A DNA stretch of 64,000 nucleotides, from NCBI RefSeq assembly GCF_037975245.1, contig NC_092572.1, forward strand, positions 2,949,501 through 3,013,500, in the 5' to 3' direction. Both the position numbers and the translations under genes were made by a program. Positions 35,406 to 47,900 of the stretch are shown piece after piece. Every line of letters starts with the position of its first letter. Positions within the stretch are counted from its first letter, which is position 1. The stretch is from Apostichopus japonicus (taxonomy: Eukaryota > Echinodermata > Holothuroidea > Aspidochirotida > Stichopodidae). The notes beneath the pieces are model-generated. The model worked only from the letters and a program-made list of their open reading frames with translations. It had not been told where the DNA came from and made no database searches.

Positions 35406-36411
35406 CACTGGCGGATCCAATGGGGGGGGGCCAAGGGGGGCCATGCCCCCCCCCAAAGGTGAGCAAAAAAGTGTTTCCGAACATCCGCTAAATCGTATGA
35501 TTGGAAATTTAAAAAATCGAGAGGAATAGCAGTGGTAGACTAGTCTAAACCTTTTTGTTTTCTGGTTTAAAATTAAATGCAGAGCTCCCAACTGACCCGC
35601 GATTCGCGGGAATTAGACCCGCAGTCTAACACCCAAACCCGCTGACCCGCACAAGCGTCCGAAAAAACCGCATTGTAATTGTCAAGTATACATAAAAAAA
35701 TTTGCATCGAATTTTGACTTAGCAACCATCATTTCTTTAGCATTTAGCATAATAGAGTATAAAACCTCCTTTACAGCATCATTTGAACCTTTGAATTGGG
35801 GCGAGCAGCGAACATTTTCATGCCACGGGAAAGAATGAATTATCACCTACTGTTCAATTTATTGATGTTACACAAAAAAAAATGCATATTTCTCAGAAAA
35901 TTTTGGGTGACAAAAGCCTTTCTAAGTGCCACCATTTCACATGTAGGCATCACCAGGATTCCAAAAAAATTCAATAGGGGAGGGGGACACCCCCTCCTTT
36001 TATACCCCTCCCCCAGGACGGCGATTCGTGGCATGGACCAGCATTTGCCTTCTCAAGAGTTGGGAGCTATGTAAATGTATGAGCATGAGGATTTACAGTT
36101 TAACACCATTTTGCAGTTACAGGCTGGTTGTAAGAAATTTATAACCTATGAGAAATAAAATTTCTTGAGAAAGATGATCCCAACTTTGTTTTATAAATAT
36201 TTTAGAAAATTACACCTGGGAAACATTTTTTTTAGAAGTAAATTAACTTCACCATTGTACACTTTTGTCGCACCAAATTGCATCTGAGGGCATTCAGCAA
36301 TAGAAAATTTTCCAAAGGGGAGGGGGGCACCCCATCCCCTTAGACCCCTCCCCCATATCACTCTAATGCCACTTTGGCCCCTCCCAAACAGAGGCCCTGG
36401 ATCCGCCAGTG
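35406..36411. mobile_element. Complete hAT-like non-autonomous element (1006 bp)
   Basis: CACTGGCGGATCCA at the left and TGGATCCGCCAGTG at the right. The 8-bp CTTGTATT is duplicated exactly (35398-35405, 36412-36419). G and C runs lie next to both ends, as in many hAT MITEs. No transposase frame. Confidence 0.92.
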
Positions 36412-36938
36412 CTTGTATTTGATATGCTACTGGATGTAACTAAGTGTGAATATAGGGTTTGGCATGTCTCATAGAGAGTCTGTTTAACTTATAAGACGTT
36501 TTATTGTTGTGATAATATTACAAATTATACTTTTACAAAGAGGTAATGAGAAGAGAGATTAATATCGTCAGTCATTCTTTAGAACCTCAAGATCATACTG
36601 CAGGATGATTCGTACTAGTTAACAAAAGTATCCGATCGTGTGTTAAATGTACAATGTATTCCACACAGACTTCATGTTGGTTATATGTGGTCTTATGGTA
36701 CGATGTGAAGATTTTCTTGTCATGCCTCAAAAAGGTAAATGACTAACTTCTTTTGAAAGAGAATACAGTGCGACAAAAAGTTATCAATTTTATTTGATTA
36801 CATATTTTGTCTATATAGTCTGATATTTCGGTACAGGTGGAGCACAGAAGTAGATTTGATACAAACAGTAGCTATGGAGCACAAATATTCAGTTTGTTCC
36901 GACAAAAAGGACAAAATTGAATCATAATTAAATCTAAT

Positions 36939-39900
36939 CAAGAAATCAGTTTTGTTAGGGGTCTGTATCGGGGTTAAAACTTTAAGGCCATTTTTGGTCA
37001 AGAAATCATTTTTGTTACCGATAGTAGAGGTATACCACGTGAAAGAGGAACCTTTCTACTTTAATGTGGTGCTAACCGGACATCCTAGTAGGCTCCATAA
37101 CTAAAGTAAATCGATTTTGAAAAAAAAAAATTAACCATTTTTCTGATCATTACACATTACGTATATACAGCGCGTTTAGAGAAGGGTCCGGATCGGGGTT
37201 AAAACTTTAAGGCCATTTTTTGTCAAGAAATCATTTTTGTTACCGATAGTAGAGGAATACCACGTAAAAGAGGAACCTTTCTACTTTAATATGGTGCTAA
37301 CCGGACATCCTAGTAGGCTCCATAACTAAAGTAAATCGATTTTGAAAAAAAAAAATCATAAATTTTTCTGATCATTACACATAACGTATATACACCGCGT
37401 TTAGAGATGTCCGTATCGGGGTTAAAACTTCAAGGTCACTTTTGGTCAAGAAATCAATTTTGTTACCGATAGTAGAGGTATACCACGTAAAAGATGAACC
37501 TTTCTACTTTAATGTGGTGCTAACCGGACATCATAGTAGGCTCCATAACTAAAGTTAATCGATTTTGAAAAAAATAAAATAAACCATTTTTCTGATCATT
37601 ACACATAACGTATATACAGCGCGTTTAGAGAAGGGTCCGGATCGGGGTTAAAACTTTAAGGCCATTTTTTGTCAAGAAATCATTTTTGTTACCGATAGTA
37701 GAGGAATACCACGTAAAAGAGGAACCTTTCTACTTTAATATGGTGCTAACCGGACATCCTAGTAGGCTCCATAACTAAAGTAAATCGATTTTGAAAAAAA
37801 AAAATCATAAATTTTTCTGATCATTACACATAACGTATATACACCGCGTTTAGAGATGTCCGTATCGGGGTTAAAACTTCAAGGTCACTTTTGGTCAAGA
37901 AATCAATTTTGTTACCGATAGTAGAGGTATACCACGTAAAAGATGAACCTTTCTACTTTAATGTGGTGCTAACCGGACATCATAGTAGGCTCCATAACTA
38001 AAGTTAATCGATTTTGAAAAAAATAAAATAAACCATTTTTCTGATCATTACACATAACGTATATACAGCGCGTTTAGAGAAGGGTCCGGATCGGGGTTAA
38101 AACTTTAAGGCCATTTTTTGTCAAGAAATCATTTTTGTTACCGATAGTAGAGGAATACCACGTAAAAGAGGAACCTTTCTACTTTAATATGGTGCTAACC
38201 GGACATCCTAGTAGGCTCCATAACTAAAGTAAATCGATTTTGAAAAAAAAAAATCATAAATTTTTCTGATCATTACACATAACGTATATACAGCGCGTTT
38301 AGAGATGTCCGTATCGGGGTTAAAACTTCAAGGTCACTTTTGGTCAAGAAATCAATTTTGTTACCGATAGTAGAGGTATACCACGTAAAAGATGAACTTT
38401 CTACTTTAATGTGGTGCTAACCGGACATCATAGTAGGCTCCATAACTAAAGTTAATCGATTTTGAAAAAAATAAAATAAACCATTTTTCTGATCATTACA
38501 CATAACGTATATACAGCGCGTTTAGAGAAGGGTCTGTTTCCGGGTTAAAACTTCAAGGTCACTTTTGGTCAAGAAATCATTTTTGTTACCGATAGTAGAG
38601 GTATACCACGTGAAAGAGGAACCTTTCTACTTTAATGTGGTGTTAACCGGACATCCTAGTAGGCTCCATAACTAAAGTAAATCGATTTTGGAAAAATAAA
38701 AATTAACCATTTTTCTGATCATTACACATAACGTATATACAGCGCGTTTAGAGAAGGGTCTATATCGGGGTTAAAACTTTAAGGTCATTTTTGGTCAAGA
38801 AATCATTTTTGTTACCGATAGTAGAGGTATACCACGTAAAAGATGAACCTTTCTACTTTAATGTGGTGCTAACCGGACATCCTAGTAGGCTCCATAACTA
38901 AAGTTAATCGATTTTGAAAAAAATAAAATAAACCATTTTTCTGATCATTACACATAACGTATATACAGCGCGTTTAGAGAAGGGTCTGTTTCCGGGTTAA
39001 AACTTCAAGGTCACTTTTGGTCAAGAAATCATTTTTGTTACCGATAGTAGAGGTATACCACGTGAAAGAGGAACCTTTCTACTTTAATGTGGTGTTAACC
39101 GGACATCATAGTAGGCTCCATAACTAAAGTAAATCGATTTTGGAAAAATGAAAATTAACCATTTTTCTGATCATTACACATAACGTATATACAGCGCGTT
39201 TAGAGAAGGGTCTATATCGGGGTTAAAACTTTAAGGTCATTTTTGGTCAAGAAATCATTTTTGTTACCGATAGTAGAGGTATACCACGTGAAAGATGAAC
39301 CTGTCTACTTTAATATGGTGCTAACCGGACATGCCAGTAGGCTCCATAACTAAAGTTAATCGATTTTGAAAAAATCAAAATTAACCATTTTTCTGATCAT
39401 TACACACTACGTATATACAGCGCGTTTAGAGATGTCCGTATCGGGGTTAAAACTTTAAGGGAATTTTTGGTCAAGAAATCATTTTTGTTACCAATAGTAA
39501 AGGTATACCACGTGAAAGATGAACCTTTCTACTTTAATGTGGTCTTTTTTGGACATCCTAGTAGGCTCCATAACTAAAGTTAATCGATTTTGAAAAAAAA
39601 AAAAATTAACCATTTTTCTGATCATTACACATTACGTATATACAGCGCGTTTAGAGATGTCCGTATCGGGGTTAAAACTTTAAGGCCATTTTTGGTCAAG
39701 AAATCATTTTTGTTACCGATAGTAGAGGTATACCACGTGAAAGATGAACCTGTCTACTTTAATGTGGTGCTAACCGGACATGCCAGTAGGCTCCATAACT
39801 AAAGTTAATCGATTTTGAAGAAAAAAAAAATCATTTTTTGGATCATTACACATTAGATATACAACGCGTTTAGAGATGTCCGTATCGGGGTTAAAACTTT

Positions 39901-41130
39901 AAGGGAATTTTTGGTCAAGAAATCATTTTTGTTACCAATAGTAAAGGTATACCACGTGAAAGATGAACCTTTCTACTTTAATGTGGTCTTTTTTGGACAT
40001 CCTAGTAGGCTCCATAACTAAAGTTAATCGATTTTGAAAAAAAAAAAAATTAACCATTTTTCTGATCATTACACATTACGTATATACAGCGCGTTTAGAG
40101 ATGTCCGTATCGGGGTTAAAACTTTAAGGCCATTTTTGGTCAAGAAATCATTTTTGTTACCGATAGTAGAGGTATACCACGTGAAAGATGAACCTGTCTA
40201 CTTTAATGTGGTGCTAACCGGACATGCCAGTAGGCTCCATAACTAAAGTTAATCGATTTTGAAGAAAAAAAAAATCATTTTTTGGATCATTACACATTAG
40301 ATATACAACGCGTTTAGAGATGTCCGTATCGGGGTTAAAACTTTAAGGCCACTTTTGGTCAAGAAATCATTTTTGTTACCGATAGTAGAGGTACATCACG
40401 TGAAAGATGAACCTTTCTACATTAATGTGGTTCTATTCGGACATCCTAGTAGGCTCCATAACTAAAGTTAATCGATTTTGAAAAAATCAAAATTAACCAT
40501 TTTTCTGATCATTACACACTACGTATATACAGCGCGTTTAGAGAAGGGTCTGTTTCCGGGTTAAAACTTTAAGGGAATTTTTGGTCAAGAAATCATTTTT
40601 GTTACCGATAGTAGAGGTATACCACGTGAAAGAGGAACCTTTCTACTTTAATGTGGTCTTTTTCGGACATCCTAGTAGGCTCCATAACTAAAGTTAATCG
40701 ATTTTGGAAAAAAAACAATCATTTTTTGGATCATTATACATTAGATATACAGCGCGTTTAGAGATGTCCGGATCGGGGTTAAAACTTTAAGGCCACTTTT
40801 GGTCATGAAATCATTTTTGTTACCGATAGTAGAGGTATACCACGTGAAAGAGGAACCTTTCTACTTTAATGTGGTGCTAACCAGACATGCCAGTAGGCTC
40901 CATAACTAAAATTAATTGATTTTGAAGAAGAAAAAAAATTATCAATATTTTAAAACGTTTAGGCCACTTTTGGTCAAAAAAAATCGGTTTTGTTACCCAT
41001 AGTAGGTATTACACGTGAAAGAAGAAATTGTTTTCTTTGATTTGATGCTAACCGGACCTCCTAACTAGGTCGATAACTCAAATTAACCGATTTTGAAATA
41101 ATAATACGTTTGGATCATAACACATTACCG
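36939..41130 (-). repeat. 225-bp satellite array, right arm (about 17-18 units)
   Basis: The same unit as 30055-33470 in inverse orientation. Higher-order structure: 37168-38290 repeats a two-unit block of 449 bp (copies start near 37168, 37617, 38066), and 39418-40305 repeats a 444-bp block almost exactly, so two identical 70-codon open frames appear at 39590 and 40034. Units after 40900 are diverged. Recent block duplication is the likely cause. Confidence 0.95.
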
Positions 41131-41696
41131 CGCGTTTCGAGCTAATTTTCCCATTTGCATCCCACTCCTGTTAGGATCGAACGGTTTGTAGCCATCGAAT
41201 TTCAATAAATCAAAGTGTTACTGGCTGTTTTTTCATACCACTTGTAAGAGGAATAACTTAACATCGTCATTGTACCCCTCTTGACTGTTGCATATTCTCA
41301 TAAATTAATTGTTTAGACATTTGAAAAAAAAAAGAAAAAAAAATGGTATAAAAATTGCCGCCATTTACGCCTTTCTCCACAAGATTTGGTAGGATCACAA
41401 GTTTCAGTTCAATATGGATGCAGATTTCGTCCACCATTAAATTCCAAAATTATATTACATAAAAGAGCAACAACTCATCTCTCATATGGTGCAATTATTG
41501 GCATTTTACAGTATTCATAGCGTTAATTATTATCGCTTTAAAACAGGTACGAAAAAGTAGCAGTCTTGTTATTGTCCGCTAATTTAGGCTGCCCTTAGTG
41601 GCTGCTGGGGATCAACTTTCCCGCCACAGCGTACCCAGCGCTCGTCACAGTGTACAAACATCAGTGGCCAACGGCGTGTAACGTTGATGTATACAC
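41131..41696. other. Single-copy segment inside the foldback right end
   Basis: It has no counterpart on the left side of the element. It includes another TTAGTGGCTGCTG word (41597-41609) related to the TIR. No coding frame. Confidence 0.5.
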
Positions 41697-42230
41697 TATT
41701 GGCTGCTGTTAGTGGCTGCTCTTAGTGGCTGCTACGTTCAAACAGGTTGTAGTTAGGTACGCGAGGTGTGTATTGCATGCTAATTACATATACACAGCCT
41801 GTACTGCTGAATTCTACGTTTTTGTAGCATCCATTTAAGGATAGTACTGGTGTTCAGGTAGCTTTTCAGAGCAAGGGCCATGATAAGTTTGTTTGAGTGC
41901 CCTTCATGTATTTTGTATAATTACGTATACACATTCTTGTTTTTCTGAAGACTACTTACTGTAGGCCTAGGCCTAGTGCATTTAAAAAATATATATATAG
42001 GCTATAGGCCTAGGCCCCCTAGGCCTATTAGGCTTTCAGTGATAGCCACATTAGCATTGTACTGGTGTTCAGACAGCTTTTCCTAGGAAGGACCAGGGTA
42101 AGTTTGTTTGATGGGTACGTATAAAACAGGAGCCGGCCATAGCATCACAACTTTTATAAGACTATAAAAATTGTATAAGGTTATGTTTTATTTATAAGGA
42201 TATAAGATGTATAAGGTTATAAGAACAAAG

Positions 42231-42495
42231 TGGCTATTCTTACGACTGTTTGTAAGAATAATTTCCGATTACGCATGCGCAGTTGCTATTTTTATGACAG
42301 GAGTACTATTTTTTACGACCAGGAGTAACAATAATTTCGGGTTAGGGTTAGTGTTAGGATTGGGGTTTAGGGTTAAAGTTAGGGTTACCCCTACTACATG
42401 CGCAGTTGCTTTATTTACTTTACTGTGCTTGAATTCGCCCTTTGTCGTAAGAATAGTTTATAAATAATTGTTATTACTAGTCGTAAGAATAGCCA
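42231..42495. mobile_element. Small TIR element, copy 2 (telomere-like core)
   Basis: The same family as 16387-16647. TGGCTATTCTTACGAC begins it and GTCGTAAGAATAGCCA ends it. The core has GGGTTAGGGTTAGTG and GGGTTTAGGGTTAAAG, i.e. TTAGGG-like repeats, followed by CTACTACATGCGCAGTTGC. Confidence 0.8.
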
Positions 42496-44870
42496 TGGCC
42501 GTATGTTTAGCTTTCTTTTGAACCTGTAATGTTTGACATCAATTGTACAAGGAATTAAAATAAAATAACAAAATGGAGAGGAACTGAGGTGGCTATTAGG
42601 GGGGGGGGGGAGGAGGCCACCCATCACTTGCATATAAAAACTTGTAATCTTCTTTTACATTATTTTTTCCAAGTCATAAATCCATGAAATCTTCATGTCA
42701 GAAAAATTGAGATGGAAAAACGTGGGTTGTTTTGATATCTAGAAGTGGACACAGTTTTGATGGTAGTCACCACTACAGTCTACAGTAACATACAGTAGGT
42801 CAATAGGCCTAGCTCTCAAGGCAGGCATCAAGAATATGGTCGAGTTGTTCGCCTCTTCTAATTTGGCCGTTGTGATTGACGTCAAACTATATGACCAAAA
42901 AGTCCAACAGAGACTGACCCAAGATGAAGGATACCACATAAAAAACAAGTTCTTAAATATTCTATGACATTACTAAACCTTGCAACGTCGTTCTTTCGAC
43001 TAACAGGCAATGAGTGCTAAAGGCAAGACTAGCAGGATAAAGTGTAACCTGCAGAGACTATTAGTGGCAAAAATGCAAGTTATATATTCGTTGTACCATG
43101 ATTGATATTGATAATTGTAGAGACAGAGCAAAGATTTGAAATTAGGAATCAAAATTAAAACTTCCAGTATTGAGATACTGCGTCATTGATGCTCTTGTTT
43201 TGAAAACATGAGCACTCACAAAGATACCACAGGGATTGTGATGAAGCGCATACGTACTTTCAACACCCATATAAACTGCCACTTGTAACAAATGGCGATG
43301 ACATATATTTATTCTTCGTTTACCTCCAATTAGCAAGGCCCGGAAAGAGTAATTTCCGGCGATCTAGGGAATATCTTTACTCCCAAAAAAATCTGTACGT
43401 GGTGTGGTGGCGCTCCGCTTAGATAGTGTCGAAAGTGCCCCTATAGGCCATTCTCGCCCCCCTGTTTTTTTTTCTATTTTGAACACTAAACTCTTTGATG
43501 ACCATATATCAAAACATGGGATCTCAAAATAAAGGATGTTGTGAAAACTTTAGAGCAGCTAAGAAGGCCTGGGAAGTGTCATTTCCAACGATCTAGGAGG
43601 CCTTCTTAGCTAAAAATTTTCGGTACCCTGCGCGCCAACTCATGGTGGTGCTCGGCTTAGATAGTAACAAGAAAATGTTGTAATGTAATGTTGGCCTAGT
43701 TTTTCTCAACTTGTGAAACTACCATTGACAGGTTCCAACAAGGTTGATATTTTGGGACTAGTTGTGAATGGGGTAAGGGATTGTTTCAAAACATAACAGT
43801 CATGTGATCCAATGTCAACAAAGGTCAATCAGGGGTCAAAAACTAGTATTTTTGCAATAACTTGAGAACCAAATGTCCATCAAGGTTGGGAGTTACGCTA
43901 TTGTAATACAATAGTCGACCTGCATTTGGGTGACCTTTGACCTCAGGTTGACCTCCAGTGACCTGTGTTAGCTTCTTTCAAGTTGATTCTTTGAAGTTTC
44001 GTGGGCATATTCCAATCTAAATTGTCCATACGTGGACTCCTCTGCAACCTTAATGTTGCGAAGTTATTAGCGATTTGGTTTGGTTTGTAATACTTGGTGT
44101 GCGGATTCATAACATTGAGTACAAGAACCCTACTGTTTTTGATGGAGGTGTGTATAACCACGTACAGACTGACCTGTGTTAGCATGCCATAGTGTTATTG
44201 TAACAGCTAGTTCTGGTTATATACTAACAAGCAGAAGTCTAGTGCATTGAAGTCATCGAAACCTCAATGCATTCTGGTTCATAAATATGCAAAGATACAT
44301 TTGATGGCTCTATAACATTTAATACTTAATTGACAGTGTTCTCCACGGGCCAAATATTACCAGGGCACACGTACTGTACAGCTTTAGTACTGTGTTTGAA
44401 TGTTACTGGATTTTTGTGCAATATGAACGTGATATAGGTTTGTACACCACAAATTCTGCATGGGTTAAATTTTTTTGTATAACAACAGGGCCACCCTGCT
44501 GAAAGTGGCTGCGGAGAACTCTGACGGTCAATCCATGTCATTTTAACAACATCTGAACAATATGCTTTGAATAACAATTAAATTTAAGCCGATTTGTCAG
44601 TTCTCATGAAACACTAGTGCACTACGGAAGCATAATAAAATTTGCATGTTTCCATGTTACCAAGATACAGGTCTGGAATTTCATGGAGGCCATGGCCTCT
44701 GTTGTCCTGGTCTTGGCATTGGTGCCCCTTAAAAAAATCGCATTGATTTTGACATTTTGCTATGGAAGTGCCCTTTGCATTTAGGCCTTGACCTCTCAAA
44801 GATGAAATTCCATGCCTGAAGATAGGTTTGTGACTGTTACCATGATAAGTTTACATCATACGCACGGTGA
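42496..44870. other. Non-coding, unassigned
   Basis: No exon or clear element was recognised. There is a G run at 42600-42611 and a pair of related stretches, GGCGATCTAGG and ACGATCTAGG with GTGGTGGCGCTCCGC, at 43350-43430 and 43590-43660, that look like decayed transposon sequence. Confidence 0.35.
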
Positions 44871-44990
44871 TGTTTTGAATATCCCAACATGGCCGCTGAA
44901 CAACTTCCGGTGACTTCACGGCTTGCTATCCATTCACCGTACGTGCAGCCTATCCAGTTAGTGTAGATCAGTGGGGTGTCTGTGTGTGCG
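44871..44990 (+). promoter_or_regulatory. Dispersed ETS/YY1 promoter-like repeat, copy B
   Basis: TTTTGAATATCCCAACATGGCCGC (44873-44896; YY1-type core ACATGGC), ACTTCCGG (44903-44910), GTGACTTCACGG, then TATCCAGTTAGTGTAGATC. Homologous to 25500-25625 and, inverse, 28020-28085. Confidence 0.45.
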
Positions 44991-47900
44991 TCTGTGACAC
45001 TTGCTTGGGTACACTGTAACTCATCAAGGGCAACTTGGACTTAACTCAAACTTGCTATAAAGATCTGCCATAGCGGATTTCCCGCGAACCTGGTTCGGAA
45101 TGTTCGCGGGAGGTTTTCCAGCTGTGACACAGACATGTGATCTGAGGTCACCAATGTTATCATATCTGTTGACCCGCTTGTAGGTGACCTTATATTTCTT
45201 ACATTTTGGATGCCATATTCAGATCTCAGAAGTGCCTTCCGATCAAAACTCCGATCACAATTTGGGATCACAAGAGTATTGGCGACAGTACAGTGTTGGC
45301 TACTTTATGGGTACATGTATGACCACCATTACTTGGACTATTTGAGCCCAATCTTGCTACAGTATGATAATATTATATGTATTGTCATATACCCCTAAGC
45401 AAGGAACCACAGTGCCCTTGGGCTCTTGTTTATTTTAAGAAAGCCAAAAAAGTGTGGTTTGCAAATACTGGAAAAAACAAAGTTAAAGCATCCATCCATT
45501 ATTTGTTGACTTTGGTTTCTCCTATTAACTGTTCTTTTTGCAATATGAAAGTAAATTGCAACAGAGAAAGCTTTTCTGATAGTCGACATTGTTAGCTACG
45601 CCATTACCATTGCCATTACCAGTGCTCTTGAGTGTGGATAGCTAGGCCTAAGTTTAGGCTATGCAGCCCTTATATGCGTGAATCAGTTAGGTGACTGTAG
45701 TATTGAACTGACCCTGGTGGCAAATGTTAGTAGTTGAGAGAAGTAGTGAGTACACACTCAAATGACGAGATGCAGTTCAAAATAAATTGTTATATGCAAT
45801 GTGTTTGTCCTCTTTGTGTTGTTCTTATTATTTAACAGTGGAGGATATGGAGAAAATCTTTTTTAAGACATTGAGCACAGTTCATGTTCAAAAAATGATC
45901 GTTATAACTTGAAAGGTACATTGCTCGATCCACAGTACTATATACGACTTGTACAGCTGCAGCGGGGAGGGGCTCTGTGAGTTAACGACTCATATGCAAC
46001 AAGTAATGTTAGACCAATCACAATCCATTATTCACAAGATACATCTGGTGCCAGGCTTGAGTCAAGGAATATTAAAGGAGTAAAAATGTTGCATACATGG
46101 CTGGAAATTACAGATGTTGCTGTTGGACAATTCTTCTTTGTACGCTAATAGATTTTATTTTATTTGTAAGTTTCCTTTCAACATTTTTTCTTATCAGTTA
46201 TCAGACAAGACGTCTCTCAGTTGGTTTTTCGTTTACGTTGATGAACACGTTTCCAACATTAACGTAAACAATTTATATTCTTTGCAGACTCAATCCCAGC
46301 TTTTGCCAGCGATATTTTTCAACTTGTACTTGAAAGTGTAGACGATAAAATTCTCTTCACTCCTTGAACAGAAATTTATTTTACTGCCAAGACACCACCC
46401 GCGAACATGGCTAGAGCCTCTTGCAATCTGGTACCTTCGAACACTTTGTCAGTCAGTACTGAATATATTGGACCAATCATATTGTAAAGCAATTTTTTTA
46501 CGATCTCCAATTGGTCATAGTTGGGTTTACGCTCGGCCCTAATCCCCGAAAATATAATATATAATAATACATGACTGTGATTTTTTTTTCCTGAACACAA
46601 ATTTGTACTTCGTGAAGTACAGTTAACACAAGACAAACGATGCGTGTACGTGATGTTAAAACTTTAAGAAAACATTTTACTAACACATTTCTTTTCGACA
46701 TTTTTACTTCAGTTTAGTTCACGTGGGTAATAAAATGAGAGTCATGAAGGCAGTAACATTTCTTGAATTTATTCTCCTTATTTTTTACCCTTTACTGCAA
46801 TCGAACTAAACTTGGACCGTTGTTGGTAAAGCTTCAAAAATATGCATCTTAGCAATCACGACACCTCCGTCGGATATTTGGATGTTTTCCATGCAATTTG
46901 GGAGGGGAAAAAACGGTTTTTGAACCAGATTTGTTATTTTGCTACAGAAAAACCGGTTGTAAGTTTTCCCGAAACCGTGCAAGCTTAAGTAGTATGAGTA
47001 TGCTTTTTAGTTTTACTACTTTTAGTGCAGACTTGTACTCAGAAAAAAAAGTATCTGTTGGTGAGTTTTTGGTCTCGATCGTCATGTGTGACGGTGCTCA
47101 AGTCTGTTCCAAGGGCTCTTCTAGGCTTACCATGCAATACTTCCACCTTGCGTACTATAGCATTCTCTCACTGCAACAAAAGTTAACCTTTGTAATTTTG
47201 GAGCGGCTTGCAAGTTATCACAACGTGTCAAATTTAGATCCCACAACAGTTGAATGAGTAATACTTCATAGTTTGCAAGTAAGACTGTTTTTATTCGTAT
47301 GAAATTGCTTAAATCACCTTATAGTACTAGTAGCTGTTTGTATGGAATGTTGTGACTTATATGTGGATCAGAAGTTTCTGTTGTTCAGTGTTAATTATTT
47401 GTCATAAAGAGGAACTGAAGTGAAACTAAGTTTTGTGGAGGTTATAAACTTTGAAAATTTAATCACTTCTGAAATTTGAAGCATAAAGTTAATATCATAA
47501 ACTTAAGTTTCTTGCCAAACTGCTGTAGTACGTTGGCACAGTTTGCAGTACAGTAGTCTGCAGATCAAATCAAACTCCCCAAGCATTTTGAAGGTTCTCA
47601 TTTTACAGTCAAAGGTCATTAATCACTACCATCTGGCCAAGATTCTTAAATAAATTTAACATTCTTGTAAACTCCACCAGTCCTGTACAGACACATAACA
47701 TGTTCATTGTGCAATCTAACAGTTACTTATATGTACTGTATAGAGGTATATTCTCCATTTAATTATGGCAAACAGCAACTGGTGTTATTTTTTGTCGAAT
47801 GAAAATGTAGCAATATTCAATAGTTAATTTGAAATTTCAGCCCTGCAAGCTAGTAAAGGGATATACTGTATGCACTGGTGTATTTGCAATTTCGGCCTTC

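Larger units (their letters stand above)
34863..36938. mobile_element. Insertion interrupting the right arm
   Basis: The inverse 225-bp array stops at GTATATA (34862) and resumes at 36939-36959, with roughly one part-unit disturbed. The 2.08 kb between is unrelated to the arrays, begins with repeated GACATGTTGATA-like words, and contains a protein-like fragment (35051-35392) and a complete hAT-like element. The insertion's own ends and type are unclear. Confidence 0.6.
29898..41747. mobile_element. Giant foldback element with satellite-array arms (11.85 kb)
   Basis: Terminal inverted repeats of about 50 bp lie at 29898-29947 and 41697-41747. Both contain GTAGCAGCCACTAA and AGCAGCCA words and differ at about seven positions. 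The 10-bp TGTAGTTAGG flanks both ends (29888-29897, 41748-41757; one spare T at the right). The interior is an inverted arrangement of arrays: 225-bp units plus (30055-33470), 145-bp units plus (33472-34190), centre, 145-bp units minus (34485-34848), insertion (34863-36938), 225-bp units minus (36939-41130). Foldback elements with repeat-built arms are known in Drosophila and as TU elements in sea urchins. The 9-11-bp duplication resembles Mutator-like elements. There is no transposase inside, so it would need help in trans. Confidence 0.75.

Noticed and set aside
39590-40246. Two identical 70-codon frames, 444 bp apart
   Set aside because: They lie in the 225-bp satellite and reflect a duplicated two-unit block; the inverse array gives the same frame at 32370-32582.
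30055-41130. Regularly spaced repeats resembling a CRISPR array or a tandem gene family
   Set aside because: The whole unit is repeated, with no unique spacers; the DNA is from an animal nucleus.
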